A stretch of DNA of 64,000 nt from Sphingobacteriaceae bacterium DW12. GTDB lineage: Bacteria > Bacteroidota > Bacteroidia > Sphingobacteriales > Sphingobacteriaceae. The DNA is taken from NCBI GenBank assembly GCA_000783305.1, contig JROE01000013.1:202789-266788 (forward strand), read 5' to 3'. The position numbers and the translations under genes are program-made. Each line of letters starts with the position of its first letter. Position 1 is the stretch's first letter. Positions 45,047 to 54,415 of the stretch are shown here, piece after piece. The notes beneath the pieces were generated by a model. That model saw only the letters and a list, made by a program, of their open reading frames with translations, did not search any database and was not told where the DNA came from.

Positions 45047-45547
45047 ATGGCTACAATTACATTCAAAGGTGGAAATGTGCATACCAAAGGTGAATTACCA
45101 AAGGTAGGGACAACAGCTCCAGATTTTAAATTAACTGCGGGAGATCTTTCTAGCAAATCACTATCTGATTACAAAGGCAAACGAGTGGTGTTGAATATTT
45201 TTCCAAGCATCGATACCGGTACTTGCGCGGCCTCGGTTCGTGCGTTTAACAAAGCTGCCGCCGATTTGGACAATACCGTCGTATTGTGTATTTCTAAAGA
45301 CTTACCTTTTGCGCAAGGTCGCTTTTGTGCAGCCGAAGGCATCGACAATGTGGTGACCCTTTCGGAGTATAAGGACTCCTCATTATCAGAAGCTTATCAA
45401 TTGAAGCTAGTAGACGGTCCTTTAGAAGGCCTATTGAGTCGAGTGGTCATTGTCGTAGATGAGTCTGGTCAGGTTATTTACGAAGAGCAGGTTGCCGAAA
45501 TCGTAGACGAACCCAACTATGATGCAGCGTTAGCAACACTTAAATAA
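45047..45547 (+). CDS. tpx: thiol peroxidase
   Basis: A 166-residue atypical 2-Cys peroxiredoxin reducing hydrogen and organic peroxides with thioredoxin. The peroxidatic Cys60 (SIDTGTC) and resolving Cys94 (QGRFCAAEG) match E. coli Tpx positions within one residue. The start MATITFKGGNVHTKGELP is standard. A bidirectional terminator follows. No TAnnTTTG box is clear in the 230-bp spacer upstream. Confidence 0.96.
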   Translation: MATITFKGGNVHTKGELPKVGTTAPDFKLTAGDLSSKSLSDYKGKRVVLNIFPSIDTGTCAASVRAFNKAAADLDNTVVLCISKDLPFAQGRFCAAEGIDNVVTLSEYKDSSLSEAYQLKLVDGPLEGLLSRVVIVVDESGQVIYEEQVAEIVDEPNYDAALATLK

Positions 45548-45549
45548 AT

Positions 45550-45577
45550 AAAAAAGCGGGATTAAACCCGCTTTTTT
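45550..45577. terminator. bidirectional terminator between tpx and the sulfhydrylase gene
   Basis: AAAAAAGCGGG (45550-45560) and CCCGCTTTTTT (45567-45577) form an 11-bp stem with tracts on both sides; it overlaps the stop of the convergent gene. Confidence 0.9.
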
Positions 45578-46748
45578 ATTTGGTTTTATCCAACGCTTGT
45601 AAGATATCCCCAATAATATCTTCTTGATCTTCTAAGCCTACCGAAAGACGAATACTTCCAGGTTGGATGCCGAGGTTTAATCTTTCCTCTTCTTTTAGTT
45701 TAGAGTGCGTAGTAGAAGAGGGGTGTGTAGCGATAGAACGTGAATCACCAAGATTAGACGTATACAATATCATCTCGAGTTGATCTACAAATGCTTTAGC
45801 CCTTTCAAACCCACCCTTCACGACAAATGTAACAATACCACCGCCTGCCTTCATTTGCTTTTTGGCCAACTCATATTGTGGGTGCGAGGGGAGAAAAGGA
45901 TATCTTACTTCTTCAATTTCTGGATGCCCTTCCAATGCTTGTGCCAATGCTAACGCGTTGCTACTGTGGCGATCCATACGCAAGCCTAGTGTATCTAAGC
46001 TTTTTGAGATTACCCACGCATTAAATGGTGACAATGCAGGGCCCGTATGTCGGATAAAAAACATCAATTTTTCTATTAATTCCTGTTTGCCTACCACTAT
46101 ACCTCCCAGTACGCGCCCTTGACCATCCATATATTTTGTTGCCGAATGAATCACTAAGTCAAAGCCGTAGGGAATAGGTTTCTGTAAATAAGGAGTTGCA
46201 AAACAATTGTCTATCGACAAAATAATGTTTGGATATTTCTCCTTGAATTTGCCTAGCCACTCCAAATCCACAAGTTCTAACCCCGGATTAGAAGGAGACT
46301 CCAAGAAGATGATTTTCGTATTTGGTTGTATTGCTCTCTCCCATTCCTCAGGGTTTGCAGCATCTACGTAGGTTGTTGTCACTCCCCATTTTGGGAAAAG
46401 TTGCGTAAAAAGTTGGTGTGTAGAGCCGAAGATTGCACGAGAAGATACGATATGATCTCCACTTTCGATAAGAGCAGCAAAAGATGCAAATACAGCCGCC
46501 ATACCCGAAGCAAATGCTAGCCCAGCTTCCGCTTGTTCCATAATACACACCTTGTTGATTAACTCAGTTGTATTCGGATTGGCATACCTTGAGTAGACCA
46601 TCCCTTCTTCCTCTTCTGCGAAAATTGCTCGTCCCTGTTCAGCGCTGTCAAAGATGAAGCTAGAGGTAAGATATAATGGTACCGAATGTTCGCGGAGAGC
46701 AGAACGATCGGCCTGTTCACGTATTATTTTAGATTGATCCTTATTCAT
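45576..46748 (-). CDS. trans-sulfuration enzyme, probably O-succinylhomoserine sulfhydrylase (MetZ-like)
   Basis: A 390-residue PLP enzyme of the Cys/Met metabolism family. PLP Lys205 sits in HSATKYMDGQGRVLGG; the DGQGR form after the lysine is typical of MetZ-type sulfhydrylases rather than cystathionine gamma-synthase or lyase (GHSD). Other motifs are YSRYANPNTTEL, ASGMAAVFASF and SNLGDSRSIATHPSSTTH. It would make homocysteine from an activated homoserine and sulfide. The choice between O-acetyl- and O-succinylhomoserine cannot be made from sequence alone. A TAnnTTTG box ends 7 bp before the ATG, so the mRNA may be leaderless. Confidence 0.85.
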   Translation of the reverse strand: MNKDQSKIIREQADRSALREHSVPLYLTSSFIFDSAEQGRAIFAEEEEGMVYSRYANPNTTELINKVCIMEQAEAGLAFASGMAAVFASFAALIESGDHIVSSRAIFGSTHQLFTQLFPKWGVTTTYVDAANPEEWERAIQPNTKIIFLESPSNPGLELVDLEWLGKFKEKYPNIILSIDNCFATPYLQKPIPYGFDLVIHSATKYMDGQGRVLGGIVVGKQELIEKLMFFIRHTGPALSPFNAWVISKSLDTLGLRMDRHSSNALALAQALEGHPEIEEVRYPFLPSHPQYELAKKQMKAGGGIVTFVVKGGFERAKAFVDQLEMILYTSNLGDSRSIATHPSSTTHSKLKEEERLNLGIQPGSIRLSVGLEDQEDIIGDILQALDKTK

Positions 46749-46755
46749 GATGGTT

Positions 46756-46763
46756 CAAATGTA
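46756..46763 (-). promoter_or_regulatory. TAnnTTTG box immediately before the sulfhydrylase ATG
   Basis: The minus strand reads TACATTTG, and the start codon begins 7 nt further on, so transcription would begin at or next to the ATG. The rest of the 46764-47019 spacer has two hairpins (GCCTGCC / GGCAGGC near 46952-46970; CCGCTC / GAGCGG near 46993-47011) but no gene. Confidence 0.45.
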
Positions 46764-47019
46764 CATAAATGTTTTTTTTAATTCTACTCGAATGGTAGAT
46801 TTATTTTTCACCCTATATCTACCTTGTTCCGTGTAGGTTAGAAGGTCTATCCACTGACATATACTGTTTAAAATAGAAGATCTCAGCAAAATACATGACC
46901 GCAAAAACTGGTTTTTGAAAGTAAGGAGGGATAGAACGAAAACAAGGAAGCCTGCCATGGATTGGCAGGCCCCTTTTGGTTCGCATTGACCATGCCGCTC
47001 TCTTAACGAGCGGAAGTAT

Positions 47020-48516
47020 TTATTTTTGAGGCATTTGCTTACTCAATTCATTCATATCCAATCCTAAGCCAAGGGCAACCCCCATACCAAGATTGATATC
47101 CGCTCTAAACCAATGACATAATTGACGATTGATGATGTCTGTCTTTTTGGGACCATCAATTCCGGACATTGCCCCAACAATATTATTAATTAGATGCTGT
47201 TTTTGCTCAGCATCTAACAACCTGTACAAATCTCCTGGTTGTGTATAGTGATCGTCTTCGCCAGATGCATTACGGTCATAAAAGTCTCCGATAGTGCTGT
47301 CCAATTGAATGGCAGGCTCCCTATAGGCTTGGTCTTCATAATGCCCATCGAAGCTATTGGGATAATAATTAGGTGTTGATCCCCCATTTCCGTTTACAGC
47401 CATGTGGCCATCACGTTGGTAATTGGTCACCATGAATGGGCATCTGTTGACCGGTAATTGTTCATAGTTTGCTCCTAAACGATAGCGTTGCGCATCAGGA
47501 TAAGATAGGATTCGACCCTGTAGCATCTTGTCAGGCGAGAAGCTGATTCCATCCACCACATGAGCAGGAGCAAAAGCAGCCTGTTCAACGTGAGCAAAAT
47601 AATTGTCTGGATTCTGATTAAGCTCCATCACCCCGACTTCGATGAGTGGGTACTCTTTTTGGGACCATACTTTAGTTAGGTCAAATGGATTCCACTTGAA
47701 CGTCTTCGTTTGCTCCTCAGTCATGACCTGTATGTAGAGTTTCCATTTTGGAAAGTCTCCTGTGTCGATTGCCGTTACCAAGTCGCGTTGCGCATGATCC
47801 GGATCTTCGCGGCGCATATCAGCAGCTTCTGCATCAGTTAAGTTTTTGATACCCTGCTCTGTACGGAAATGATACTTGACATAAATTCGCTCGTTATTTG
47901 CATTTATCATCGAAAAAGTATGGCTACCAAAGCCATGCATATGACGGTAACTATATGGTGTACCACGATCAGACATCAGAATAGTAACCTGGTGAAGTGA
48001 TTCTGGATTTAAAGACCAAAAATCCCACATCATAGTGGGTGATTTGCAATTTGTATAAGGATCTCTTTTTTGGGTGTGAATAAAATCCGGGAACTTCTTC
48101 GCATCCTTTATGAAAAATACAGGTGTATTATTACCCACAAGGTCGTAGTTCCCATCCTCAGTATAGAATTTTACCGCAAATCCCCTCGGGTCGCGTTCAG
48201 AATCCGCAGATCCCTTTTCTCCCCCAACGGTGGAAAACCTGATAAACATGGGTGTCTGTTTGCCTACAGCACTCAAAAATTTTGCCCGAGTATATTGTGT
48301 GATATCATTGGTTACTGTAAATGTACCGTATGCACCCGAACCTTTAGCGTGGACGATGCGTTCTGGAATACGTTCTCTATTGAAATGCGCTAATTTTTCA
48401 TGTAGAAAATAATCCTGTAGTAACACTGGGCCTCTAGCCCCAGCTGTCATCGAGTCCTCATAGTTTACAATAGGAGCACCTGATGCACTCGTGATTTTCT
48501 TTTTGTTATCTTCCAT
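47020..48516 (-). CDS. katA: catalase (monofunctional, haem-containing)
   Basis: A 498-residue clade-3-like small-subunit catalase converting hydrogen peroxide to water and oxygen. The start is MEDNKKKITSASGAPIV (48516); the longer in-frame ATG at 48591 falls in the operator. Active-site His is in RIVHAKGSGAYG, the distal Asn in GNNTPVFF and the proximal haem Tyr in SYPDAQRYRLGANY. The usual RLGPNY reads RLGANY here. A 9-bp inverted repeat lies just upstream of a TAnnTTTG box, suggesting control by a redox sensor such as OxyR. It diverges from the fucosidase cluster. Confidence 0.96.
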   Translation of the reverse strand: MEDNKKKITSASGAPIVNYEDSMTAGARGPVLLQDYFLHEKLAHFNRERIPERIVHAKGSGAYGTFTVTNDITQYTRAKFLSAVGKQTPMFIRFSTVGGEKGSADSERDPRGFAVKFYTEDGNYDLVGNNTPVFFIKDAKKFPDFIHTQKRDPYTNCKSPTMMWDFWSLNPESLHQVTILMSDRGTPYSYRHMHGFGSHTFSMINANNERIYVKYHFRTEQGIKNLTDAEAADMRREDPDHAQRDLVTAIDTGDFPKWKLYIQVMTEEQTKTFKWNPFDLTKVWSQKEYPLIEVGVMELNQNPDNYFAHVEQAAFAPAHVVDGISFSPDKMLQGRILSYPDAQRYRLGANYEQLPVNRCPFMVTNYQRDGHMAVNGNGGSTPNYYPNSFDGHYEDQAYREPAIQLDSTIGDFYDRNASGEDDHYTQPGDLYRLLDAEQKQHLINNIVGAMSGIDGPKKTDIINRQLCHWFRADINLGMGVALGLGLDMNELSKQMPQK

Positions 48517-48558
48517 ATTCTTAGTGATTTTATCTCTTAATTTCTGTAGGCCTATGTC

Positions 48559-48566
48559 CAAATTTA
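48559..48566 (-). promoter_or_regulatory. TAnnTTTG box for the catalase gene
   Basis: The minus strand reads TAAATTTG. It predicts a leader of about 36 nt before the ATG at 48516. Confidence 0.55.
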
Positions 48567-48582
48567 GGAACAACTTTCTAGT

Positions 48583-48611
48583 ATAACACATCTTTTAAAA
48601 TAATGTGTTAT
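48583..48611. promoter_or_regulatory. inverted repeat, candidate operator of the catalase gene
   Basis: ATAACACAT (48583-48591) and ATGTGTTAT (48603-48611) form a perfect 9-bp inverted repeat with an 11-bp spacer. It covers the -33 region of the predicted catalase promoter, a good position for a regulator. It is not a PerR box, and the four-part OxyR pattern is not obvious. Confidence 0.55.
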
Positions 48612-48709
48612 CGATAAAATCTATAGATACTTTTTTGTTGTATATATTCTAGTGATTCTGTGGGTGTGAAAAAATACGTATTTTACAGACTTGTTTTAAA
48701 TAGACCAAG

Positions 48710-50590
48710 ATGAAGCTTAAAACCCTACTAGGAGCCTTAATGCTACCTACCTTTCTATTCGCTCAAGATGCTCCAAAGCCATACGGGGCACTGCCTTCTG
48801 CAAGGCAATTGAAATGGCATGAGATGGAGATGTATAGTCTTATCCATTTTACGCCAACAACATTTCAGAATAAGGAATGGGGATATGGAGATGCCCCTAC
48901 GAGTTTATTTAATCCTAGTAATTTTGATGCCGATCAAATTGCTAGTGCTGCCGCAAGTGCTGGATTCAAAGGTCTCATCAGCGTTGCTAAGCATCACGAT
49001 GGATTTTGTCTATGGCCCACGGCTACCACCACCTATAGTATCGCCACTACACCTTGGAAAGGTGGTAAGGGGGATATGGTCAAAGAATTTATGGAGGCCA
49101 CTCATCGGGCAGGAATGAAATTTGGCGTTTATCTCTCCGCTTGGGATCGTAACGATACCCGCTACGGATCGCCCGCATATGCAGATGCCTACCGAGAGCA
49201 ATTGACTGAATTGATGTCCAATTATGGCGAGCTATTTACCTCTTGGCACGACGGAGCCAATGGTGGAGATGGGTACTACGGCGGTAGAAACGAGAAACGT
49301 ACGGTAGACCGCACTACATACTATGCATGGGAAGAGCAGACTTGGCCCATCGTGCGAAAATTACAACCCATGGCCATGATTTTTAGTGATGTTGGGCCAG
49401 ATATGCGATGGGTTGGTAATGAGCACGGTTTTGCTGCGGAAACTAGCTGGGCGACCATCACACCTCGTAGTATCAACGGACAGAAACCTGTGCCCGGGGT
49501 AGTAGACGATAGCAATTTGCCTACTGGAAATCGCAATGGTAAGTATTGGATTCCTGCAGAATGTGATGTCCCACAAAGGCCTGGATGGTTTTACCATGAA
49601 GATCAGAACGAAAAGGTCAAGACCCCACAGCAACTTTTTGAAATATATCTTAAAAGTGTGGGTAGAGGGGCCAATATGAATTTAGGATTAGCACCTATGC
49701 CCTCTGGGCAACTCCATGAAAATGATGTAAAGTCATTGGCAGCATTCGGTAAGAAGGTCACGGAAACCTTTCGACTTAACCTTACCGCTGGAGCAAAAGT
49801 AAAAGCCTCCAATATAAGGGCAAATAGTAGGGCCTTCGACCCGGCGAACGTCCTAGATGCCGATCGTTATAGCTATTGGTCATCCGATGAAGGTGTTAAT
49901 AATCCAACGCTAGAAATTGATTTAACAGGAATAAAAGAATTCGATATTATTCGTTTACGTGAAAATATCAAGCTAGGACAGCGTATCGATAGTGTTCATA
50001 TCGAGATGTGGCAAGGCAAAAAATGGACGCCATTAGCCAAAGCAACAAGTATTGGTGCTACCCGGTTAATCAAACTCCCTCAGCCAGTTAAAACAAATAA
50101 AATACGAGTACAGCTATATGCTCCCGTAGTGCCGGCCTTAAGTGATTTTGGACTCTTTAAAGAATTTGACGAACCTTTTGCAGCCTTTAAAACTACATCA
50201 AAAGTACTGCCGACTTCTTCTTACAAGATGGATCTTTCAGCAACTTTCAAAAAAGCGTTAGATGGTAAAGCTTCGACCATTGGAACAATAAATACCGTAG
50301 GCGAAGGACTAATCTTCGTACTGAAAAACGAGGTGTCAGGAATTGGTTATTTACCACGACAGGATGGAAAGATTGTCGGTATACCCACTAAATATGAAGT
50401 ATATACGAGTGAAGATAACAGGAACTGGACATTATTGAAAGCAGGAGAATTTTCGAATATCAAAGCCAATCCTATTCAACAGAAAATAATCTTTGATAAG
50501 TCTATCCGTACCAAGTATCTTAAGTTTCTCCCTAAAGAGATTCTTGGAGATTCGTTTACTGCCGCTGAAATCGAGCTTTACACGCCATAA
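48710..50590 (+). CDS. alpha-L-fucosidase, GH29 family, with C-terminal F5/8-type domain
   Basis: A 626-residue exported enzyme (signal ending LFAQ) releasing alpha-L-fucose. The GH29 barrel spans about 30-350: WHEMEMYSLIHFTPTTF, AKHHDGFCLWPT and the strand carrying the likely nucleophile Asp181 in SWHDGANGGDGYYGG. After it come a discoidin-like domain (about 360-490, YSYWSSDEGVNNPTLEIDL) and a second C-terminal beta domain. The nucleophile loop, with HDGANGG, is the form seen in GH29-B enzymes that prefer branched alpha-1,3/4 fucosides. Its stop overlaps the start of the GH95 gene (TAATG), so the two fucosidases are coupled. Confidence 0.9.
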   Translation: MKLKTLLGALMLPTFLFAQDAPKPYGALPSARQLKWHEMEMYSLIHFTPTTFQNKEWGYGDAPTSLFNPSNFDADQIASAAASAGFKGLISVAKHHDGFCLWPTATTTYSIATTPWKGGKGDMVKEFMEATHRAGMKFGVYLSAWDRNDTRYGSPAYADAYREQLTELMSNYGELFTSWHDGANGGDGYYGGRNEKRTVDRTTYYAWEEQTWPIVRKLQPMAMIFSDVGPDMRWVGNEHGFAAETSWATITPRSINGQKPVPGVVDDSNLPTGNRNGKYWIPAECDVPQRPGWFYHEDQNEKVKTPQQLFEIYLKSVGRGANMNLGLAPMPSGQLHENDVKSLAAFGKKVTETFRLNLTAGAKVKASNIRANSRAFDPANVLDADRYSYWSSDEGVNNPTLEIDLTGIKEFDIIRLRENIKLGQRIDSVHIEMWQGKKWTPLAKATSIGATRLIKLPQPVKTNKIRVQLYAPVVPALSDFGLFKEFDEPFAAFKTTSKVLPTSSYKMDLSATFKKALDGKASTIGTINTVGEGLIFVLKNEVSGIGYLPRQDGKIVGIPTKYEVYTSEDNRNWTLLKAGEFSNIKANPIQQKIIFDKSIRTKYLKFLPKEILGDSFTAAEIELYTP

Positions 50591-52938
50591 TGATGATGAT
50601 AAAAATAAAATATGTAGCCCTATGTTTGATTGTTGGAGGATTAATCTCCAATGTCACAGCACAAACCAACCCTTTAAGACTATGGTATGATAAGCCTGCA
50701 TCTCGTTGGGAAGAGACATTGCCATTGGGCAACGGGCAAATAGGTATGATGCCCGATGGAGGCATCACTCATGAAAAAGTCGTACTCAATGAAATCACAA
50801 TGTGGTCTGGCAGTGAGGAAGACCCTAATAAATACGATGCCTATAAAAGTGTTAAGGATATTCAAGAGCTTCTTTTCCAAGGTAAAAATGATGAAGCCGA
50901 ACATCTTGTTAATCAAAATTTTGTAACAAGTGGCAAAGGAAGTGGACACGGTAATGGCGCCAAGGTACCCTTTGGAGCTTATCAAAACCTTGGCTTTCTC
51001 CATCTTCATTTTATAAACCAATCTGCACCCACCCAATATGAGCGGTCACTAGACCTTAAAAATGCTACAGCTACAACCAGTTATACCGCGAACGGTGTAC
51101 AGTATACCCGTGAGTATTTCACATCTTACGATCAGAATGTTGGTGTCATTCGACTAACGGCCAATAAAAAGGGAACCCTAAGTTTCTCCACAGCTTTGTC
51201 TCGTGAAGAAAATGCAACAGTGACCAGTCAAGGGAACGAACTTCTTATGCGTGGAGTATTGCCTGATGGTAAAGGTGGAAACGGTATCACGTTCCTGTCT
51301 AAAATCAAAGTCTATCATCGTGGGGGTAAGATTTCGGCTGTCGATACAGCCTTACATGTATCGAAGGCCTCAGAAGTATTGATTTTTTTTACCGCAGCGA
51401 CAAGTTACTTGCATGCTGATCCTGAAAAATATATAAATGAAGAACTCCAAGCGGCTTACAATAGACCTTATCCTCAATTAGTGAAAATGCACCACTCCAA
51501 ATATGGAGTTGTTTTTAACAGAGTAGAGCTTAAACTAGAAGACGAGCAGCCCAAAGAAAGTATCCCAACAGATAAACGAATTCAAGACTTCTACAATAAT
51601 CCAGCTCAAGATAATGGCTTGGCAACGCTGTACTATCAATTTGGTCGATATCTAAATATTTCCAGTACCGATCCAGCCACACAAGGCGCATTACCTCCAA
51701 ACCTCCAGGGCTTGTGGGCACATCAGATACAGACACCATGGAATGGAGATTATCACCTCAACATCAATGCACAGATGAATCATTGGGGGGTGGAAGTTAG
51801 CAACCTCTCCGAATATCATATGCCCTTTATCAATCTGATTAAAAAAGTGGCCAAAACGGGTGAAAAGACGGCAAAGGCGTATTACAATGCCCCTGGTTGG
51901 GTTGTATATATGATGACTAATCCTTGGGGGTATTCTGCACCTGGAGAGTCTGCATCCTGGGGAGCAAGTACAGCTTCAGGTTGGCTGTGTAATCACTTAT
52001 GGGAGCACTACCTGTTTACCAAAGACAAAGCCTATCTCCAAGATATATTCCCAGTGATGAAAGGGGCTGCAGAATTCTACGACTACACCATGGTCAAAGA
52101 TCCCAAAACGGGATGGCTAGTCACGTCTCCATCAGTATCACCAGAGAATGCATTTCGGATGCAGAACGGTAAAACAGCTGCGGTAGTGATGGGGCCTACC
52201 ATCGACAACCAAATTGTACGTGAACTCTATCGTAATTTGCTCGAGGCAGATAGTATTTTAGGGGCCAAGGATGCATTTACTGCTACACTAAAAGCACGTA
52301 TCCAACAACTGCCTCCTCCTGTTGTCGTCAGTAAAAGTGGGCGTGTTCAAGAATGGTTGGAAGATTATGAAGAAGTCGAACCGCAGCATCGACATGTTTC
52401 CCATTTATATGGATTGTACCCTGCAAATTTTATATCCCCACAAATAAGTCCCGAATGGACAGAAGCCGCTAAAAAAACATTAGCCGTACGTGGAGATGAG
52501 GGTACAGGGTGGTCCAGAGCCTGGAAGGTGCTTTTTTGGGCCAGACTCCAAGATGGAGATCACGCGTTGGAAATATTAAGGCAGCTTTTGAAACCCGCTT
52601 ATACCAAAGAAACGAATTACAAAGTCGGTGGTGGCAGCTATCCAAATTTATTCTGTGCACATCCCCCATTCCAGATTGACGGCAATTTCGGTGGTTCAGC
52701 CGGTATTGCAGAGATGTTGATTCAGAGTCACTCAGGATTTATTCATTTATTGCCAGCGCTACCCAAAGCTTGGAAAAGTGGTTCAGTAAAAGGCTTGCGG
52801 GCAAGAGGAGGGCATACCATTGATATCACTTGGAAAGATGGAAGAGTCCTCGAGTACAAGATTATAGGGGGAGAAGGCCCTGGACATGTATTGGTATTAG
52901 TCAATGACGTAGTCGTCCAACATAAATTAGACGACTGA
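50590..52938 (+). CDS. alpha-L-fucosidase, GH95 family
   Basis: A 782-residue exported glycosidase (signal ending NVTAQ). Characteristic GH95 features are LWYDKPASRWEETLPLGNGQIG at the start of the N-terminal beta domain (first part read as LWYDKPASRWEE), NEITMWSGSEEDPN, the (alpha/alpha)6 barrel with GLWAHQIQTPWNGDYHLN and NINAQMNHWG, and QIDGNFGGSAGIAEML near the end. GH95 inverts at terminal alpha-1,2-fucose, complementing the GH29 enzyme. No SusCD pair is adjacent, so the products may be taken up by transporters encoded elsewhere. The gene is followed by an imperfect hairpin. Confidence 0.93.
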   Translation: MMMIKIKYVALCLIVGGLISNVTAQTNPLRLWYDKPASRWEETLPLGNGQIGMMPDGGITHEKVVLNEITMWSGSEEDPNKYDAYKSVKDIQELLFQGKNDEAEHLVNQNFVTSGKGSGHGNGAKVPFGAYQNLGFLHLHFINQSAPTQYERSLDLKNATATTSYTANGVQYTREYFTSYDQNVGVIRLTANKKGTLSFSTALSREENATVTSQGNELLMRGVLPDGKGGNGITFLSKIKVYHRGGKISAVDTALHVSKASEVLIFFTAATSYLHADPEKYINEELQAAYNRPYPQLVKMHHSKYGVVFNRVELKLEDEQPKESIPTDKRIQDFYNNPAQDNGLATLYYQFGRYLNISSTDPATQGALPPNLQGLWAHQIQTPWNGDYHLNINAQMNHWGVEVSNLSEYHMPFINLIKKVAKTGEKTAKAYYNAPGWVVYMMTNPWGYSAPGESASWGASTASGWLCNHLWEHYLFTKDKAYLQDIFPVMKGAAEFYDYTMVKDPKTGWLVTSPSVSPENAFRMQNGKTAAVVMGPTIDNQIVRELYRNLLEADSILGAKDAFTATLKARIQQLPPPVVVSKSGRVQEWLEDYEEVEPQHRHVSHLYGLYPANFISPQISPEWTEAAKKTLAVRGDEGTGWSRAWKVLFWARLQDGDHALEILRQLLKPAYTKETNYKVGGGSYPNLFCAHPPFQIDGNFGGSAGIAEMLIQSHSGFIHLLPALPKAWKSGSVKGLRARGGHTIDITWKDGRVLEYKIIGGEGPGHVLVLVNDVVVQHKLDD

Positions 52939-52952
52939 TAAATGGGTGCAAG

Positions 52953-53006
52953 GGCAAAAGGATTAAAAGTCCTATTTTGATGTGTTGGAGCTTTGATCCT
53001 TTTGTC
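52953..53006 (+). terminator. possible terminator hairpin after the GH95 gene
   Basis: GGCAAAAGGAT (52953-52963) pairs with ATCCTTTTGTC (52996-53006), with one G-U pair and a long 32-nt loop. It is weak but lies directly after the stop. Confidence 0.35.
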
Positions 53007-53067
53007 TTCCCAATCTTTTTAGCCTCGACTTTCCATCATTAATCTTTTTTCTTTAATCCCAAATAGA

Positions 53068-54324
53068 ATGAAAGCCTACTTTATCTACAGTTGTATTTTG
53101 CTTGTATTCGTATTGCAAGCTTGTCAGTCAAATCGTAAAAACGAAACCAAGAATGGTGGTATTGTGAAATACAAAATCACGGGGAAGGTAGATTTCAACG
53201 ATGGTATGCAAGTTTACCTTCAAAATTACGATAACGAACTGCAGCAGTTTCAAAAAACTATAGTTCAGAATGGCGAATTCATTTTGGAAGGAGAGTTGGT
53301 CAGTGACGGTATCTATAATTTAATTGTGAAGACAGATTACAAGGACAAAGACACGGGGAAAAAATCATTTCGCATTACCTACCCAGTTTTTCTGGAAAAC
53401 AATTGCGACTACGAATTTAAAGTTCAAAAATATCGAGATGGAAATGTAATTCAAGCTGCCGAAATCATAACCAATTCCGAAGCCTCTAATAATCTTTTTG
53501 TCTTTGAAAAGGAAGTGGCTAAGGTGAAGCAAACATGGGATACAAGACGGGAAGCGCTTTCCAACGAGGCTGCACAGCTCAAAGCTTCTTTAATGACCAT
53601 CGGTAAGGGAGAGGATCGCAAATATAGCTATGCCATAGATCGAATGCGAGATGCAGGTAAAGAGAGTCAAGAATTAGCAAAGAAAAATCCAAGGGAAGAG
53701 GTGGGTAGCCTATTTGTTAACAAACCGGAACACCGGACTTCCTTGATGACACCCTACCTTTTCAAGTATATTACTATCAATGAAAACAACTACGCTAAAT
53801 ATTGGACTGTATTAGATAGTCTGGACGCTTCAATACAACAGCACCCTTTGACGATTGCCGCAAAAGCTAAAGTCGAAAGAGTCAAGAATTTCTATGAGCA
53901 AATGCCCGTTTTTCCAAGTATTACACCTCGTAATATAATAGGTGATTCTTTGGATATTTCCAAATTCAGGGATTCCAAACTGTTAATCATCGCACTATGG
54001 TCGAGTCGAGATCGCTTTTCAAAAATGGATATTCCCACTTTGCTGAATAAGGAGCCGCAATTAAAAAATTTAGGTATCTCGGTAATTTACCTATCCGTCG
54101 AGAAAAAATTTGAAGAATGGGAGATGGGTAACAAATCCTTGGGGTTAGGATTGAATAGCTATCTATTGAATGTCACCGATAAAGACTTTATCGTTAACAA
54201 CTATAATGTCAGCAGCTTTCCTACATATATTTGGGTCGACCCAAAATCACTTAAAATCAAGGAACTAAGAGGGGCTGATCCAGCTACACCTGATTTCTTA
54301 TCCGCTATCAAGAAAGCTTTGTAA
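53068..54324 (+). CDS. thioredoxin-fold lipoprotein lacking CxxC, with DUF4369-like N-terminus
   Basis: A 418-residue lipoprotein (signal LLVFVLQAC, Cys19). The N-terminal beta-sandwich (YKITGKVDFNDGMQVYLQNY, then VQNGEFILEG) resembles DUF4369; a helical charged middle follows; and the last 130 residues form a TlpA/ResA-like fold (LLIIALWSSRDRF, ISVIYLSVEKKFEEW, VNNYNVSSFPTYIWVDP). Where an active family member has WCxxC, this one has W311-SSRDRF, so it has no redox-active cysteines, although the cis-Pro loop SSFPTY is kept. It is probably a binding or scaffold protein. It lies between the fucosidases and an AraC-type regulator. Confidence 0.8.
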   Translation: MKAYFIYSCILLVFVLQACQSNRKNETKNGGIVKYKITGKVDFNDGMQVYLQNYDNELQQFQKTIVQNGEFILEGELVSDGIYNLIVKTDYKDKDTGKKSFRITYPVFLENNCDYEFKVQKYRDGNVIQAAEIITNSEASNNLFVFEKEVAKVKQTWDTRREALSNEAAQLKASLMTIGKGEDRKYSYAIDRMRDAGKESQELAKKNPREEVGSLFVNKPEHRTSLMTPYLFKYITINENNYAKYWTVLDSLDASIQQHPLTIAAKAKVERVKNFYEQMPVFPSITPRNIIGDSLDISKFRDSKLLIIALWSSRDRFSKMDIPTLLNKEPQLKNLGISVIYLSVEKKFEEWEMGNKSLGLGLNSYLLNVTDKDFIVNNYNVSSFPTYIWVDPKSLKIKELRGADPATPDFLSAIKKAL

Positions 54325-54327
54325 ATG

Positions 54328-54352
54328 AATGTAAAGTATTTAGCTTTACATT
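54328..54352 (+). terminator. AT-rich terminator after the thioredoxin-fold lipoprotein gene
   Basis: AATGTAAAG (54328-54336) and CTTTACATT (54344-54352) form a 9-bp stem followed by T-rich sequence, 3 bp after the stop codon. Confidence 0.5.
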
Positions 54353-54371
54353 TATTGCTATATTTTATCCG

Positions 54372-54379
54372 TATCTTTG
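54372..54379 (+). promoter_or_regulatory. TAnnTTTG box for the AraC-family regulator
   Basis: TATCTTTG predicts a start near 54386 and a leader of about 30 nt before ATG 54416. Confidence 0.5.
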
Positions 54380-54415
54380 AAATATTCAGCAATATAAGTT
54401 GTGAATTTAGCAAAG

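Noticed and set aside
46948..47019. Hairpins downstream of the catalase gene as a strong terminator
   Set aside because: Stems are present, but on the minus strand they lack a clear U-run, so I mention them only in the spacer note.
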